A stretch of DNA of 64,000 bases, from contig PDUO01000039.1 in assembly GCA_003008705.1 (NCBI GenBank), positions 4,192-68,191 on the forward strand. Direction: 5' to 3'. Position numbers and translations under genes: made by a program. Shown piece by piece: positions 1 to 15,185 of this stretch. This stretch comes from Pezicula radicicola. Lineage: Eukaryota > Ascomycota > Leotiomycetes > Helotiales > Dermateaceae. Under the pieces are notes generated by a model. That model was given only the letters and a program-made list of their open reading frames with translations, did not search any database and was not told the origin of the DNA. Each line of letters opens with the position of its first letter. Within the stretch, counting starts at the first letter, position 1.

Positions 1-2280
1 TTAATTATTTATAGCTTAGTAGTTTATAGCTTAATTATTTATAGCTTAACTAGTTTATAACTTAGTTACTTTTATTACTTAGATAATTATTTACTCTAAA
101 TATAATATTAATATAGACTCTATCCTCTATATATCTTCTCTTCTTCCTATATAATATAAACCCCTATATATATAAGTCTACTTAGATTATCTAAACTTAA
201 GAGTAATAAATACTAAAACTATAAGAATAAGTATAAATAATTATAATATACCTCTAACTTTGAATTTTGTGATTCTAAGAATAGGGTTAGAATTACTATA
301 TATAGTTTATTATTTCTTGATATTTATAACTTTTTATATAACCTCCTTCTTACTTATTTTTATAAACTAATCTAACCCTGAAAATAAACTAACCTAACCC
401 CTATATCTTATAATTACCTTATTCTACTATTACTAAAATTAAATCAACCTAACCCTAGGTTGGTTAAGTAATAAGAGATAGGGAAGAAGATATAGATACT
501 TATATCCTCTTATCTATAGATCTATCTAAGGTAGTAATAGAGAATCTTCTATAGTCTTATCTACTTAGGATAAGACCCTCTTTTAGTATTATATATAATA
601 ATATAGTATAGATAAAGGTTACTCTAGAGGTTAGTTAAGAACTAGGGGAAGAAGTTAATAAAGAACCCTTTCTTAGTAAATATAAGACTCTATATATAGC
701 TAATAATACTATCTTAGTTAAAGAAGCTTAAGAATAACTAAAGGGGTTAATTAATTATATAGAGGTATAGATAGATATAGACCTTATTCTCCTCCTTTAT
801 ATAATTATCTCTCTAGTCCCTCTTAAAGATAAAGGTTTAGTTAGAGAGGTAATCTTAGGGGATTTTATTATATTATAATACTTATACTAAACTAAGTATA
901 TCTAGAATAGTTTTAAAGAGTATAATAAAGTAGATAAGTAGTTAATAGTTATTTATATAGTATTAGTATAGATATTACTTAATAATATAAGTATAGTCTA
1001 CTTCTAAATATCCTTAAATATTAAGAAGATAATAACTAAGTTTAAGAGGGAGGTTATACTTAACTAGTAGATTAAGTTATATATAGAGTTATTATTTAAT
1101 ATTTATATCTTTTACTTTTATTACTTCTACTTACTAATTTCTATACTTTAGATTATATTCCTCCTCTTATATACTTAAGTTATCTTTCTCTTCCTCTTAA
1201 TAATCCTCCTCTTCTTAATACTCCTCTTTTTAATACTCCTCTTCCTCTTAATACTCCTCTTCCTCTTATCTTTCCTCCTCCTTCTCTTATCTTTCCTCCT
1301 TCTCCTCCTCCTCCTCCTCCTCCTCTTATATACTATACTTACTTTCTTCTAGTATACTAAGTTCTTTATCTTTAGTCTTTTATATTATAAAATCATTAAT
1401 CTCTATACCTCTAATATCCTAGTCTACTATAACTAGATATAGTATAGGAGGATAAGACTAAGGAGTATAAGGGTAGAAAGAGGGGCCTCCTAGTTAACTA
1501 GGAGTTTAGTAGTTATACTAGTACTAGTACTACTTTACCTATATATAGGTAGCCCTTTTAGAGTTTAGGCTAAGCTTTCTATAAGGTATATTTTATCCTT
1601 TAGCTAATATTAAAAAGGTATATAAAAGGAAAATATAATAAGGAATATTTAATAATAGAAGAGATAAATAACTTTAAATAAACTATATAGAAGAATTATA
1701 AGAGGAGTAGAAGAAGTAGAGAGAGAGAGTAAAAGTTATAATAACTAGAGTAGGTTTATCTAAATTAAAGTAGAGGTTAGAAATCTACTCTAAACCCTAA
1801 ATATATAAGGATAGTAAAGAATAATAATTTTATTAAAAAGAGATCTATCTTTAATTTATCTTTATATATAGTTTATATTTCTTTACTAGTAAATTTATAG
1901 TTATTAATACTTTAAAGAATATTATTACTTTCTAGACTTTATATAGTATAGATATAAACTATCTATTATATAACTAAATACTTATTTTACCCTATATCCT
2001 TATAGAGTTCCCTAGTTATAAACTTATAATAAGATATATATATCTCCTATTTATAAACTATACTAGATACCCTCTATATATAATATTATAATTATCTATA
2101 TTTAAATATAGCTATAGATATATAGAGAGGGCTATAGGTTATATAATATCTATAGTTACCTTTTTAGATAATATACCTAAGTTATATAGTATCTATAATT
2201 ACCCTTTTTAGCTAGAATTAAGAGAGGATAGATTTATATAACCTATAACTATTATAAAATAACTTAAATCAATGCCCAAG
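1..2280. other. AT-rich, RIP-like gene-free block
   Basis: Almost pure A/T with abundant TA dinucleotides and no coding-like frame. It carries pyrimidine-rich tracts around 1180-1330 (repeated cctcct/cttcct). Composition and lack of open frames match the AT-rich isochores left by repeat-induced point mutation of transposons. No terminal repeats or transposase motif could be read. The scattered ctaaccct strings are not tandem, so this is not a telomere. Confidence 0.75.
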
Positions 2281-3934
2281 GGTAGAGGATAGGCCCTAGA
2301 GTTAATCGATAGCCCTCGCTATAGATAAATTATTATAGGGGGGTGTGACGTCGTCCTTGCTACTGACGCCGCACCCCTGGCCGAAGCGAGCCTAGTCTTG
2401 CTTAGCCCCGGGTCTGGCTCCGTAGGACTATACAACGCTATAAAAATAATACCTCCTGCTTTGGTTTTAACGCCTATCCATCCTGTGATCAAGATCGCGC
2501 AAGCTCCTGCGGCCGTGATAAGCGCTTTTATAGGGCCTATGATGTCCGAGGCTTTGCTATATACCCAACTTTATGTTAGTGAGTTCTATAGAATCAATTC
2601 CCAAAGCGTTAGTATACTATCCGGCCAAATACTCCTGCTGTATTCATAATTGGGAGTAGATAGAAATTTAAATCTCGGGTGACAATTTTTTTCTCTAAAC
2701 AATATAGTTGAATGAAGGTAAAAAATAAGGTATGTATAGCCCTATATATCTAAGAAAAACTACTAGGGCAAAAAAGGCGGTTTATTCCCAGTCCTCTTAC
2801 TGTCTAAGTCGTTGATGGATGTTATAGTTAGTAGGAGTGAGGACGGCTCGCATCTAAGAATATGGAAAAGTTTACTAGATGCTGTTATGAAGTGTATACT
2901 GCAGGCTTGACTGCTGATACATAGCCTAAATCAGCCTCGTGACGATGGAAATAATGAGATATTACGAACTAAACAAATGAACACGGATTACGATGTTGTT
3001 AGTTATATTTTTACAGCATTAATTATTTCCTATTAAGTTGTGCCACGCTCCAGCGTCCCAATTATTGAATTCCTGCATGTATACGAAGGCTACAGTCGGA
3101 ACTTGGAGAGTACAGGGCAGATACTCCACACTGACCGATCAGAGGGCCTGTAGGTTCTAGAATGTCGCTCTACAGTATTTCAGTGGACGAAGACCCTGCA
3201 ATTCCGGCGCTTTAGCCTTATGAGCTCAGCGCTTAGAGTATATACCGCAGTGAAAAAGGGCTGCATAGGAACCTTATAGGGCCTTTCAGGCCAGGCCAAC
3301 CTTCCGACCGTGGCCTTTGTACGATTCGTATAGTAGGAATCTGGACTAACTTCGTATACCCCAAACCTCTGGTATATATTCCTTCCAACATATCAATTAC
3401 CAATTGTGTAGATGTGTGTATAAGAAAGGCCTTCCTCCGTCGCGCTTCGCCCCATGCCGGCACCCGACTGCGGCAAACCGGCTCCCGAAGTCACCCTATA
3501 GCTTGCTAACGAGGATACAACTCCCCTACCTGAGATACGAGGTTTGATTTAGGATCCATACTCGGCCCCTCTTCTTCATGTTGTGCAGTAGAGCTGGTTT
3601 AACTTGTACGAAGAAAGCGGCTAAAAGAATCTGGACTGTAGTGAATAAGCCCTATAGTTCAAGCGTCGTCCACTGTAGAACAGGGCACAGTCTCTAAGAA
3701 CCCACTCACGAGCTCTGCAACCCTCCTGTGCGTTGATTGGAGGATTTATAGAGAATGTGCTCTGATAAACCCCTTGTAAAGTAGGGCATAGTTCCTAGAA
3801 TCTAGGCTTTACCCACTAGAAGACGCTGTAAACTCTTCGTTAGTTCCTGCGAGCCAGGTCTTGGCATTGCCATGCTGACTTACCAGAGGCCCAGTTTCGG
3901 CGTCCGAGCATTATAATTGCTAGGCTAACAATGC
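2281..3934. other. Intergenic DNA, no recognisable gene
   Basis: Composition returns to near normal. Short open frames exist (for example 2398-2649 +, which has no ATG at its start, and 3233-3463 -), but none has a recognisable motif, a splice-joined extension or a family resemblance. The block is probably a mosaic of old, degraded insertions next to the prenyltransferase pseudogene. Confidence 0.5.
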
Positions 3935-4576
3935 TTTTTCCAGGTGAGATAGCCCGAATTATAGGGCTTGGTCAAAGTAGTTGCTGCCAAATCTATCGCA
4001 GTGGAAAATGTAAATGGTGCCAGGTAAGAAGTCACCTGCAAACCATCTCCGATAATGGAACATGCCAAATAAGTCTATACACCACGTTCGCTTTGCAGTT
4101 GGTGCTTAGGCCTAATGTTGTTATTCAGTGGGCAAGTCTAGCAATATCAGCTGTATGAGTACTCACACTATATTCTTGAGAGCTTCGATATAGTCGATAG
4201 CAAGACCGGCTCTTCCGAGGGTACCCAGGTACTCTTGTAATTTCTCTGCTACATAGAGGTCATTTTTGCCGTAATGTCGCACGGGGAGATAAACTTTGAC
4301 TCTTGGGGCGGATTTCCCTGGAAGAAGTTCAAAATAATAAAGTACACCCGAAGTTCGATGATAGACTGGCTGTAATTCTTGGTCAGAAGAATCATCTTCA
4401 TGTAGGCCAAAAACTAAGTTCCAGAGCTTTCTCAACTCATGAACGCCGCAAGGAGAGGCGTGAAGACCCGATTCATCGCCGAGCTTTTTAGTCCGCAAGG
4501 TCGGCTTCTTTGCTAGGCTGCTGCCGTGTGTGCCGAGATATTCAAGTGGATGCGGATCGCAGGGCTCTAATTTCAT
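3935..4576 (-). pseudogene. DMATS-type aromatic prenyltransferase, 3' fragment (pseudogene)
   Basis: The minus-strand frame ending at 4163 carries DMATS-family blocks in the right order. They are HELRKLWNLV, then VYHRTSGVLYYFELLPGK, then the hallmark VKVYLPVRHYGKNDL. After a plausible intron (donor near 4171, acceptor near 4117), a second segment reads QLQSERGV, a stop (TAG), TYLACSIIGDGLQ and VTSYLAPF. The last part is the conserved family C-terminus. The family transfers dimethylallyl groups to indoles or other aromatics. Only about the C-terminal half is visible. The N-terminal half is absent upstream, and an in-frame TAG interrupts the last exon. It is probably a relic of an aromatic-prenylation step once carried beside this cluster. 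Whether the ATG at 4576 is used is unknown. Confidence 0.72.
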
Positions 4577-4806
4577 AAGTCAATAGAAATATTCAAGGAG
4601 CACGATACACACTCCGATTATGCAAAAATTCGCAAAGCCTCTGGTAATCTCGCTCGGGCAAAAGCAGGCAACAAGTTTGGACAACCTGCCTGCCTAATTC
4701 GTCACAGGATTCGATCACAGGATTCGACAGCCTTCCAAAGTCTTCGAACTTCGACGTCGTGACAGGCAGTTTAATTCATTTATTTTGAATTACTCTATGT
4801 CCTGAT

Positions 4807-6445
4807 TTACAAATCGGCAAACTTCCAACCGCCAGGCATCAAGTCAGTGAAAACCCTATTGGGATCAACTGAGTCGCGAACAGACTTCAATTTAATTAGG
4901 CTGCCACTTCCATAATTCTGGAAGACCTCTTGGCCGGCGCCTGCATCGTTCAAATAGGCAAACGAACTGTTTAGTCCGGCAGCAGTAAGCTGCTCAATTA
5001 TATTGCTGATGACCGCGTCGGCGGAAGTATTCAATATCTCATCATCCGAGGCGTTGAGCCACTTGTAGTTCAAGACCAGCCCTGCAGACCGATTAGCAAC
5101 TCATCTGCAGCCACACACCTTGGAGCAGAAACTTACAGAAATAGGGAGCATTGTCGATATCGACATTCTGGGGATTGCCTCCAGCTGAAGCTGTCACCTG
5201 CAACATATTCTTCGTGATAGTCTGAAACGCCGCAGCCGCCACGAATCCGTCAACGGTACCGACATACTGTTGGGCCATTGACGTCACAATATCATTCATA
5301 ATCTCCACCGTCTCTCTCGTCCCCAGACCACTAACCGTTCTGAATAGCTCGCGGGTCCCAGACGGAAACAGAGACTTGTTGGTATAACCACCGAGGGTGG
5401 TCGCATTTCCATATCCGTCATTGCTCACTTCAGTAATAGCTGTATAGTTGGAGAAAGCTGTCTGGTTGCAGTCGAAGCCGTCGTAGAACAAAATGAGCAA
5501 ATAGTAGCTTGTGCTGCCGATGACGACATGTGGTATCGTCGCTGATTTGGCATCCAGCGCTCCATAATTCGCGTAATTGGCGGTTGCGTCGAGGAATCCT
5601 GTTTTTTGCGAAAAGTCGATGGTGATGTCGCCAACACAGATTTGGGGAGAGGGATAAGTTTTGACCGTAAAAAGGGTTACAATTCCAAAGCTATTGCCGC
5701 CGCCTCTGAGGGCCCAAAACAGGTCGGGGTTTTCAGCCGCGCTGGCAGTGGCAATAGTGCCGTTGGCGAGTACGATCTAAAACATGGTTAACAAATATAA
5801 TAGTTTTAGAATGCAATAGACGCTGACTTCGTATGAAATTACGTTGCTTGATGCCCAGCCATATTGAGAGGCATAAAAAGAAACTCCCCCGCCAAGAAGC
5901 AAACCAGGGACACCAACAGATCCTACTCGACCGCCGACGACAATAAGACCATACGGCTCTAAATATTCATAAACAGTTCCCCAGTGGTTTCCAGGGCCGA
6001 TGGCGAGAGATTCCTGGTCATCAGATAATTGGAGAGTGTTGAGAACAGTAGGAGCGATCAAAACACCACCATTCGTATTGGCGTACAAAGGAATGGGCAT
6101 GTGGCCACCACCGCCACGCACTGCAAAGGTTGCATTGAGATCGGCCAGAACTTTTACCGCTGCAGAGACTTTATCTGCCGTGCTAGGCGTAAAGACGCAG
6201 TATGGCGAGGCATAGCATGTCGAGCTCCAGTAATCTGCTTGATGTTAGTGTTTTCAGGCAATACATGGAATATAGGCAGCTTTACTTTGATTTTCAGAGG
6301 TATAGTTGCTGTCACCCGGGAAAAAGACTTCAGACGGATACATGGACTGAAGCTTAGTGCAAGCTAGTAACGTTGCATTTCCTTTGCTGATGTGAGGAGT
6401 GGCAACACCCGCCGCAATAAAAAGTGAACAAGCAAGCAACTTCAT
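4807..6445 (-). CDS. Secreted FAD-linked oxidase, berberine-bridge-like (oxidase 1)
   Basis: A 493-residue product from four exons: 6445-6286, 6234-5828, 5776-5137 and 5081-4807. An N-terminal hydrophobic signal peptide (MKLLACSLFIAAGVATP) is followed by a PCMH-type FAD domain. That domain has the VRGGGGHMPIP loop, whose His is the usual covalent FAD ligand, and the LRGGGNSFGIVT block. A BBE-like C-terminus ends with VDPNRVFTDLMPGGW. The second flavin-linking Cys of bicovalent members is not seen; the region reads GGRVGSVGVPG. Such enzymes oxidise or cyclise secondary metabolites outside the cytosol or in the secretory pathway. The second intron has a weak donor (5827 or 5821), so a two-residue ambiguity remains. 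It is the outermost intact gene on the left of the cluster. Confidence 0.85.
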
Positions 6446-6689
6446 TTTGAACCGGGTTTGATTTGAAGTGAAAGGTGAATGATGAACACTGGAGGAAAAA
6501 GGAAGGCTGCTGACTTTTTATCACTTGATTCCCAGAATTCCAGCATCCCTGTTCTCCGTGCCGTGTGTGTGCATCTAGAGCAGGGCCCAAAGACCAGGGG
6601 AAATACTTCGTCCCAGGTGAAATAATTCAAAAAGCTAAGGGGGTCAACCAAGGGCCTAAATATGGGTCTAAATAAGCCAATTTTATATG
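6446..6689. other. Promoter side of oxidase 1
   Basis: About 245 bases upstream of the oxidase ATG. No repeat or motif of note was recognised before the degraded transposase begins. Confidence 0.4.
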
Positions 6690-7090
6690 TTTCGGCAGGG
6701 GTTCTCGTCTTTTATGCTTTTTATAAATAACCTCATATTTTCTACCAATTTATATACCATCCATCTACTGCTATTATATCAAGGCACCTCTCGTGCATGG
6801 TCCTAATAAGGCCTACTACTCGCTCCTTAGGTATTGACTCCCAAGCTTCCTGTACTACTGCCCTCAGCCTTATGTACATTAGTAAGAGGGCCCTTCAAGA
6901 AACAGAAGAGTCTATACTGCTACTAGTCTGGTTATTCACGTATATAACCTGCTCATCCCCGAGCACGATCTCCACAGTGCTCCTATTCAAGAACAGATTT
7001 TCATTCGGTACCACCACCTCATTATAGACGGGGTCCGCGAAAAGCTAGGGTTCGTATTAGCTAGCTGCACCTCGATCTCGTAGTAGAAAA
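6690..7090 (-). mobile_element. Tc1/mariner-type transposase relic (C-terminal end)
   Basis: On the minus strand one frame ends with LRAVVQEAWESIPKERVV followed by GLIRTMHERCLDIIAVDG. This matches the C-terminal block of Tc1/mariner (DDE) transposases, usually of the form AWDAIP, then a Leu/Ile-rich stretch, then RxxxVIxAxG. A TGA interrupts the frame upstream, the catalytic acidic triad is not recoverable, and AT-rich DNA follows directly. It is a dead, probably RIP-mutated fragment. Terminal repeats were not found. Confidence 0.5.
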
Positions 7091-8249
7091 TAAGAAGTGA
7101 AAGGAGGGCTAGATTTACAGCGAACGCGTCGTCCGTAGTGTTTATGTATATTTCAACAATTCTATCCTACTTAAGTATAGTTTAAAACCTTCTCTATAAA
7201 AGTAGAAATCTATAGAATAACTTTAGAGTACTTATATCTCTAGAAGTTATTAAATTACTTAAAAGTAATATTATTAATCTTTTAGATAAGAACTACTATC
7301 TTAATAGTAGTAGTAATAATATTAGTAATTATTTTATTCTTTTTTTTTTATTAATAGATATATTTTTTTAATTTAATAATATAATAATAAGAATTAAACT
7401 TATATTATTCTTAGAAAAATATAATTTAAAAGTTAATATTTTTCTTTTTATATATAATTATTTTTATTATATTAAATTTTATTATTATATTATTAATAAA
7501 TAAATAAAAGTATATATAAAATAATATTAAAAAATATAAATAATTTTATAATTTTAATATAATTTATTATTAATTATTAAAAATAAAAATAAAAATTTAA
7601 ATTAAATTAAATTTATTTTATTTTATTTTAATAATTAATATTAAATTTATTAATTTATAAATAATTATTATTAATTTTATATAATTTTATATAATAAAAT
7701 TTTAAAAAAATTCTTTATTTATAAACTAAATATTTATATTAATTAATAATAAATTCTATTATTAACTTATTAATTATAATTAATATATAAAGAAAAACTT
7801 TAAAATAAAATAATCTTTATTTAAACTAATACTAGTAATAATAAAAATAATAATATTTAAAAAGGAGTATATTATATATTAAATCTAAAGGAGGCTATTA
7901 GGAGTACCTTCCCTTATAGGTATTCTATTAGCGTAGATCCCTCTATAGGGACCCTTTTATACACTAAATACTTTAACAGGTGGGAGCCTATTGCTTATAT
8001 GAACTCGGGGTATTCGGAGGACCGAAAAACATACTATGATTTCAAAGCAAGATGCAAGGGACGCTTCTACGGTCCAATGAGCAGTGCCCTAGCTTTTCAG
8101 CCACCCGTCACTTCCCCATTATAGCATCTACTTGCATGATTATCTTATGGCATGCAGCGCTAACCACAGGACCTCCGGTTTATGAGTCATTAAGAATTTT
8201 GAATTATCGACATCACAACATCCGACCATCGAAAGTGTAAGAAAACATA
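7091..8249. other. AT-rich RIP-like block between oxidase 1 and SDR 1
   Basis: From about 7140 to 7880 the sequence is nearly all A/T with no open frame, like the first 2.3 kb. Normal composition resumes near 7900. No gene was recognised. It separates the first oxidase from the rest of the cluster. Confidence 0.65.
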
Positions 8250-8379
8250 TCCCTTAGTTCGTTAGATGCGACTTTGTACAGGGATTCGACACCCCGAGAA
8301 TTTTACCACTAAAAAATGTATAGGTTTTATCGTGCACGTCCTAGTGGTCTGTGCAGGTCACATCTAACGAACTAAGGGA
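8250..8379. mobile_element. MITE, 130 bp, TA target site (upstream of SDR 1)
   Basis: Perfect 19-base terminal inverted repeats, beginning TCCCTTAGTTCGTTAGATG at 8250-8268 and mirrored at 8361-8379. Imperfect pairing extends about 12 bases further inward. TA flanks both ends (8248-8249 and 8380-8381), as in Tc1/mariner-mobilised MITEs. No coding capacity. It lies about 105 bases before the SDR 1 start codon, inside the likely promoter. Confidence 0.8.
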
Positions 8380-8485
8380 TAAGAGAATTTGAATCGTTAT
8401 TGTCCCAGAACCTTGGCCTTACATCTTGTTGGTCTTAGGTTTTAAGCTGTTTGGTGTCTCACTCAGTTACACACGTGAATACAAC

Positions 8486-9693
8486 ATGGGTCTTGACGCT
8501 GCTTCGCTCTTTAACGTCAATGGCATGGTCGCCATAATCACCGGTGGCAGCTCTGGTATTGGCGTCACTTGGGCTCATGCTCTTGATCAAAATGGCGCTG
8601 CCAAGGTCTTCATTCTGGGTCGCCGAGAAAACAAGTTAAAAGAGGTTGCAGCCGCTGCGGTGTGTATCCACTCACTAGCTCTACCAGAAACCCATTTTTC
8701 CTTGACATAAAACACTACAAAAACTTTCCCAATTTTACCACCTGGCATTATAATACTATACGCTAAAGTACATCAGCTTCTTCAGCTTTTTTTAACTACA
8801 TTGCATACTCAGTTGTAACTTACAGCGAACGTTAATTATGTTTCTGCAAACATGGGAATTTCTTGTTCTCTTGAGCATGATTGATTTAGATTGCTGAGGG
8901 AACCTTTCCATTTCGTGATCTAATGGGTGTCTAGAAAAACAAAACCCTCATTCCTATCGTATGCGACTGCAGCAAGAAAGAGTCTCTGCAAGCTGCCGCG
9001 GCACAAATCGAGAAACAAACACCATTCATCAACCTCCTCATTGCCAACGCAGGCGTGCTCTGCAAGGCCACTGGTCTGATTCCGCGCCCGGAAGGTACGA
9101 CGGTGGAGCAAGTGGCGCAAGACTTGTGGGAGAAGACGACGTGGGAGGACGCAGACAACTGCCTTGCTACCAATATCGCCGGATCATACTTTACCTTCAT
9201 TGCTTTTCTGAAACTGCTGGGCGCTGGTAACGAGCACCCTGACAGTAGATGGAAAGGACTCGTCCAAAGCCAGTTCATCACGAACAGCAGCTCTAGCGCC
9301 CTGTGGCGCGGCGAAGAACCCGCCTACATGTATAATGCAAGCAAATCTGCGCTCATTAATCTGACGAAGAATATCGCAACGGCGTTTGCGAAATACGGCA
9401 TTCGAGCCAACTCTATTGCTCCAGGCTTGTTCCTTACTGAGATCAACGAGAACGATTTCCACGGGATCCGGATCCTAAGCTGCCAGGTAGTTACCCGGCC
9501 TCTTGGCTGCCTGCTACTCGAGCTGGCGATGACGAGGTGCGTGTGCATTCCAATTAAATACACTAAGGCTAACTCTTTCTAGGATATCGCAGGAGTTCTG
9601 CTGTTTTTGGCGTCTCGGGCAGGTGCCTATATTAACGGTTGCGTATTGCTCACAGATGGTGGAATGGTCTCTACTAAGCCAGGCTCTTACTAA
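8486..9693 (+). CDS. Short-chain dehydrogenase/reductase, copy 1, with a 1-base frameshift
   Basis: Exons 8486-8659, 8935-9536 and 9583-9693. The Rossmann motif is IITGGSSGIG, followed by ILGRRENK, the NAG-type LLIANAGV, the catalytic Tyr-x3-Lys in YNASKSALINL, and the terminal GCVLLTDGGM. It is a clear paralogue of the SDR at 16021-17076. Exon 2 is 602 bases, where the intact copy has 603 in the corresponding two exons. The frame is lost at the CACGGGATCC stretch near 9460: ENDFHG is in one frame and DPDPKLPGSYPASW in the next. The gene is therefore probably dead, unless the missing G is an assembly error. Its first intron is 275 bases against 48 in the paralogue. NAD(P)-dependent oxidoreduction of a pathway intermediate would be the ancestral role. 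Confidence 0.75.
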
Positions 9694-10300
9694 GCATCAA
9701 CATGCTATCCTTATTATAATATGACAGTGCGTGCCACTACGGGTTTGAGTTATGGCACATAACCTGACCCAGCCGTCACTGGAGAAAAGTGTGGTCTTTT
9801 GTGCAGAAGCTCCGCAGGGTGTAGTAACAGACAGCTAAGCAACCACAATAATGGAAAGCGTTGATATTATAAGCTGTATGCTAGAGGATGTCTAGCTTAG
9901 AGAACGCATTATAATCTGTTGTTGTGCAGGTTGTTCTAGTTGGCCTCGTGGTATCCTAGCGCAGCTCTCTCCCTCCCTTTCTCTCCCTCTCTCCCGGCCC
10001 CTCTCTACGTATGTGGCTGGTATATCCGATGCCTAACAGGCAATTCCTCTCGACTTCTATTCTCCCCACTAGGTAAGTATTCCTCTATATACTATGAGTT
10101 CCTTTGTAGTTTAGCAGGGTGAAATTTTCGGCCTCAAGCCATCAAAGTAAATTGTAATACCCAGCTCTACTTAGGAAGCAGGAGTTCCATTTGTTATTGG
10201 ATACGCTCAAGGAATTCGGAAAGGGAGAGTATGGGCGGCCGACGGGACCCGACCGCATTACTGTTTGTTCACCTACATGACCTAACTTACCTTGTGTCCA
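9694..10300. other. Intergenic, nothing recognised
   Basis: Runs from the end of SDR 1 to the 9-bp repeat. It contains a pyrimidine-rich tract (ctccctccctttctctccct, around 9968) but no gene, inverted repeat or RNA gene that I could support. Confidence 0.5.
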
Positions 10301-10336
10301 GGAGACCCAGGAGACCCAGGAGACCCAGGAGACCCC
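10301..10336 (+). repeat. 9-bp tandem repeat, four units
   Basis: Four head-to-tail copies of GGAGACCCA, the last ending in C. In one frame this reads as repeated Arg-Arg-Pro. It abuts the GNAT relic and probably reflects slippage rather than function. Confidence 0.85.
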
Positions 10337-10347
10337 AGGAGGAAGGA

Positions 10348-10605
10348 AGCGAGCTAATCACGAGAGAACGTTTAGTTCTTGAAAGCATGGCTACGCATCC
10401 CGACTACCGAAAGAAAACGTGGACTGGCGTCACAGATTACAGATGCTGCAGTGGGTGGGGATGCGACGCCGCGGCCGCTGATAGAGATGGACTGGACAGT
10501 TAGTTATCTAGATGGGACGCCCGAGGGGAAACCGCTGTATGAGAGATTTGGGTATGTGTTCATCAGCCGCAGAAGGACGATTCGGAGGCTCGGTCTGGCT
10601 GATTG
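10348..10605 (+). pseudogene. GNAT acetyltransferase fragment (pseudogene)
   Basis: One frame reads LVLESMATHPDYRKK. After a frame change near 10418 the next reads RGLASQITDAAVGGDATP, and later LDGTPEGKPLYERFGYVF. These are motif A (acetyl-CoA loop) and the GxPLYxxFGF C-terminal motif of GNAT N-acetyltransferases. Only the C-terminal third is present and the frame is broken, so it is a relic. It has no evident link to the cluster. Confidence 0.6.
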
Positions 10606-10715
10606 AGACTGCAGCCAAGGAATAACAACCCTTGTGCCGACTGTTTGGCCCTAGCGGCTAACCGTCCTGTCATTGATTGATCTAGATCTATCTATATAAC
10701 TTATATATAAAATGC

Positions 10716-14181
<3,466 letters not shown>

Positions 14182-15185
14182 ATGTACCACGTGCTTTGGA
14201 TTTGGGCGGCATTTGCTTCTCTCTTTCACTGCGCTCAAGCTGGCAATTCCACAAGCTTCGGATCGATAGGAACGACGAGCTTCGGGACCAACAACAGTGT
14301 CCTCCGCACGAGCATTTCCAATCCTCCCATAAATCTGTGCGACCAGGATTTCATCGAGGATTTCATCGATTTCCTCAACTCTTTGAACAGCACGCTTGAC
14401 AGCAATGGTGACCCTGCCGTCAAGGTGGTTATCATAGCTTCCGCCCTTCCCACTTACTTCATCGATACCTTCGACATCAGGCTCTTCCAAGCACCTGGCC
14501 CTGTCAACAACTATGTGAACGGAACCGAAGTTCTCGAGAGGTACTGGGTGATTCTTGACCTTCTCAACAGCCTCCCACAGCTGTTCATTGCCGAGGTATT
14601 CATGACTTGATCTGGTCCCTCCTCAGATACAGCACTGACGTCGCTCTTTTGAAACAGGTTGACGGCATAGCATATGCCGCAGGCAACGAGCTCATCATGA
14701 ACATGGACATGCGCTTCGCCGGCCCCGGCGCCAGCATGGGCGCGCCAGAGTCCGTGTGCGGCGTCCTACACGTCGGCGGTATCCAGCAGTTGACTGCGCT
14801 GGTCGGTCCCGGCTACGCCAACCAGTACATGATCTCTGGGCTACCCATCTCCGGCCCGCGAGCCGCTGAAATTGGCTGGGTGAATGAGTACTACGACTCC
14901 TCGGCCAACCTAACTTCTGCCGTGAACGCACTTGCCACGAGAATTGCGATGTTCCCGTGGACCGCCATCACGTCCAACAAGAAGGCTATTAGGATGAGTG
15001 GCCCCACGCAGGAGATGATTGATGCGGGCAAGGAGGAATTCTTCGGCCTCGTGACCCAGCCGTATGTGCAGGAGTGTGTGGTGAACTGGCTTGCGCTGGA
15101 CGGCGGCAATATCACGGATACCGAGTTCCAGAGAAATCTGTTGAACCTGTTGCCGGAGGTTTGGACAATGAACTCTACTTCGTAA
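14182..15185 (+). CDS. Crotonase-fold (enoyl-CoA hydratase/isomerase-like) protein with signal peptide
   Basis: A 313-residue product from exons 14182-14595 and 14658-15185. The start MYHVLWIWAAFASLFHCAQA is a typical secretory signal peptide. The crotonase blocks follow: NPPINLCDQDFIEDF near the N-terminus, VKVVIIASALPTYFIDTFD (first oxyanion-hole loop), and AYAAGNELIMNMDMRFAGPG with GAPES (second oxyanion-hole and active-site region). Several N-x-S/T sites fit secretion. Crotonases normally act on acyl-CoA in mitochondria, peroxisomes or cytosol, so a secreted version must use another substrate or only the fold. It lies between halogenase 1 and SDR 2, suggesting a cyclase-, hydratase- or lyase-like step, but that is inference. 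Confidence 0.82.

Noticed and set aside
360..460. Telomere-like ctaaccct strings
   Set aside because: Scattered and not tandem; no TTAGGG array, so no chromosome end.
2398..2649. 83-codon hydrophobic plus-strand frame
   Set aside because: The start is not ATG, it has no motif, and it is embedded in degraded repeat DNA.
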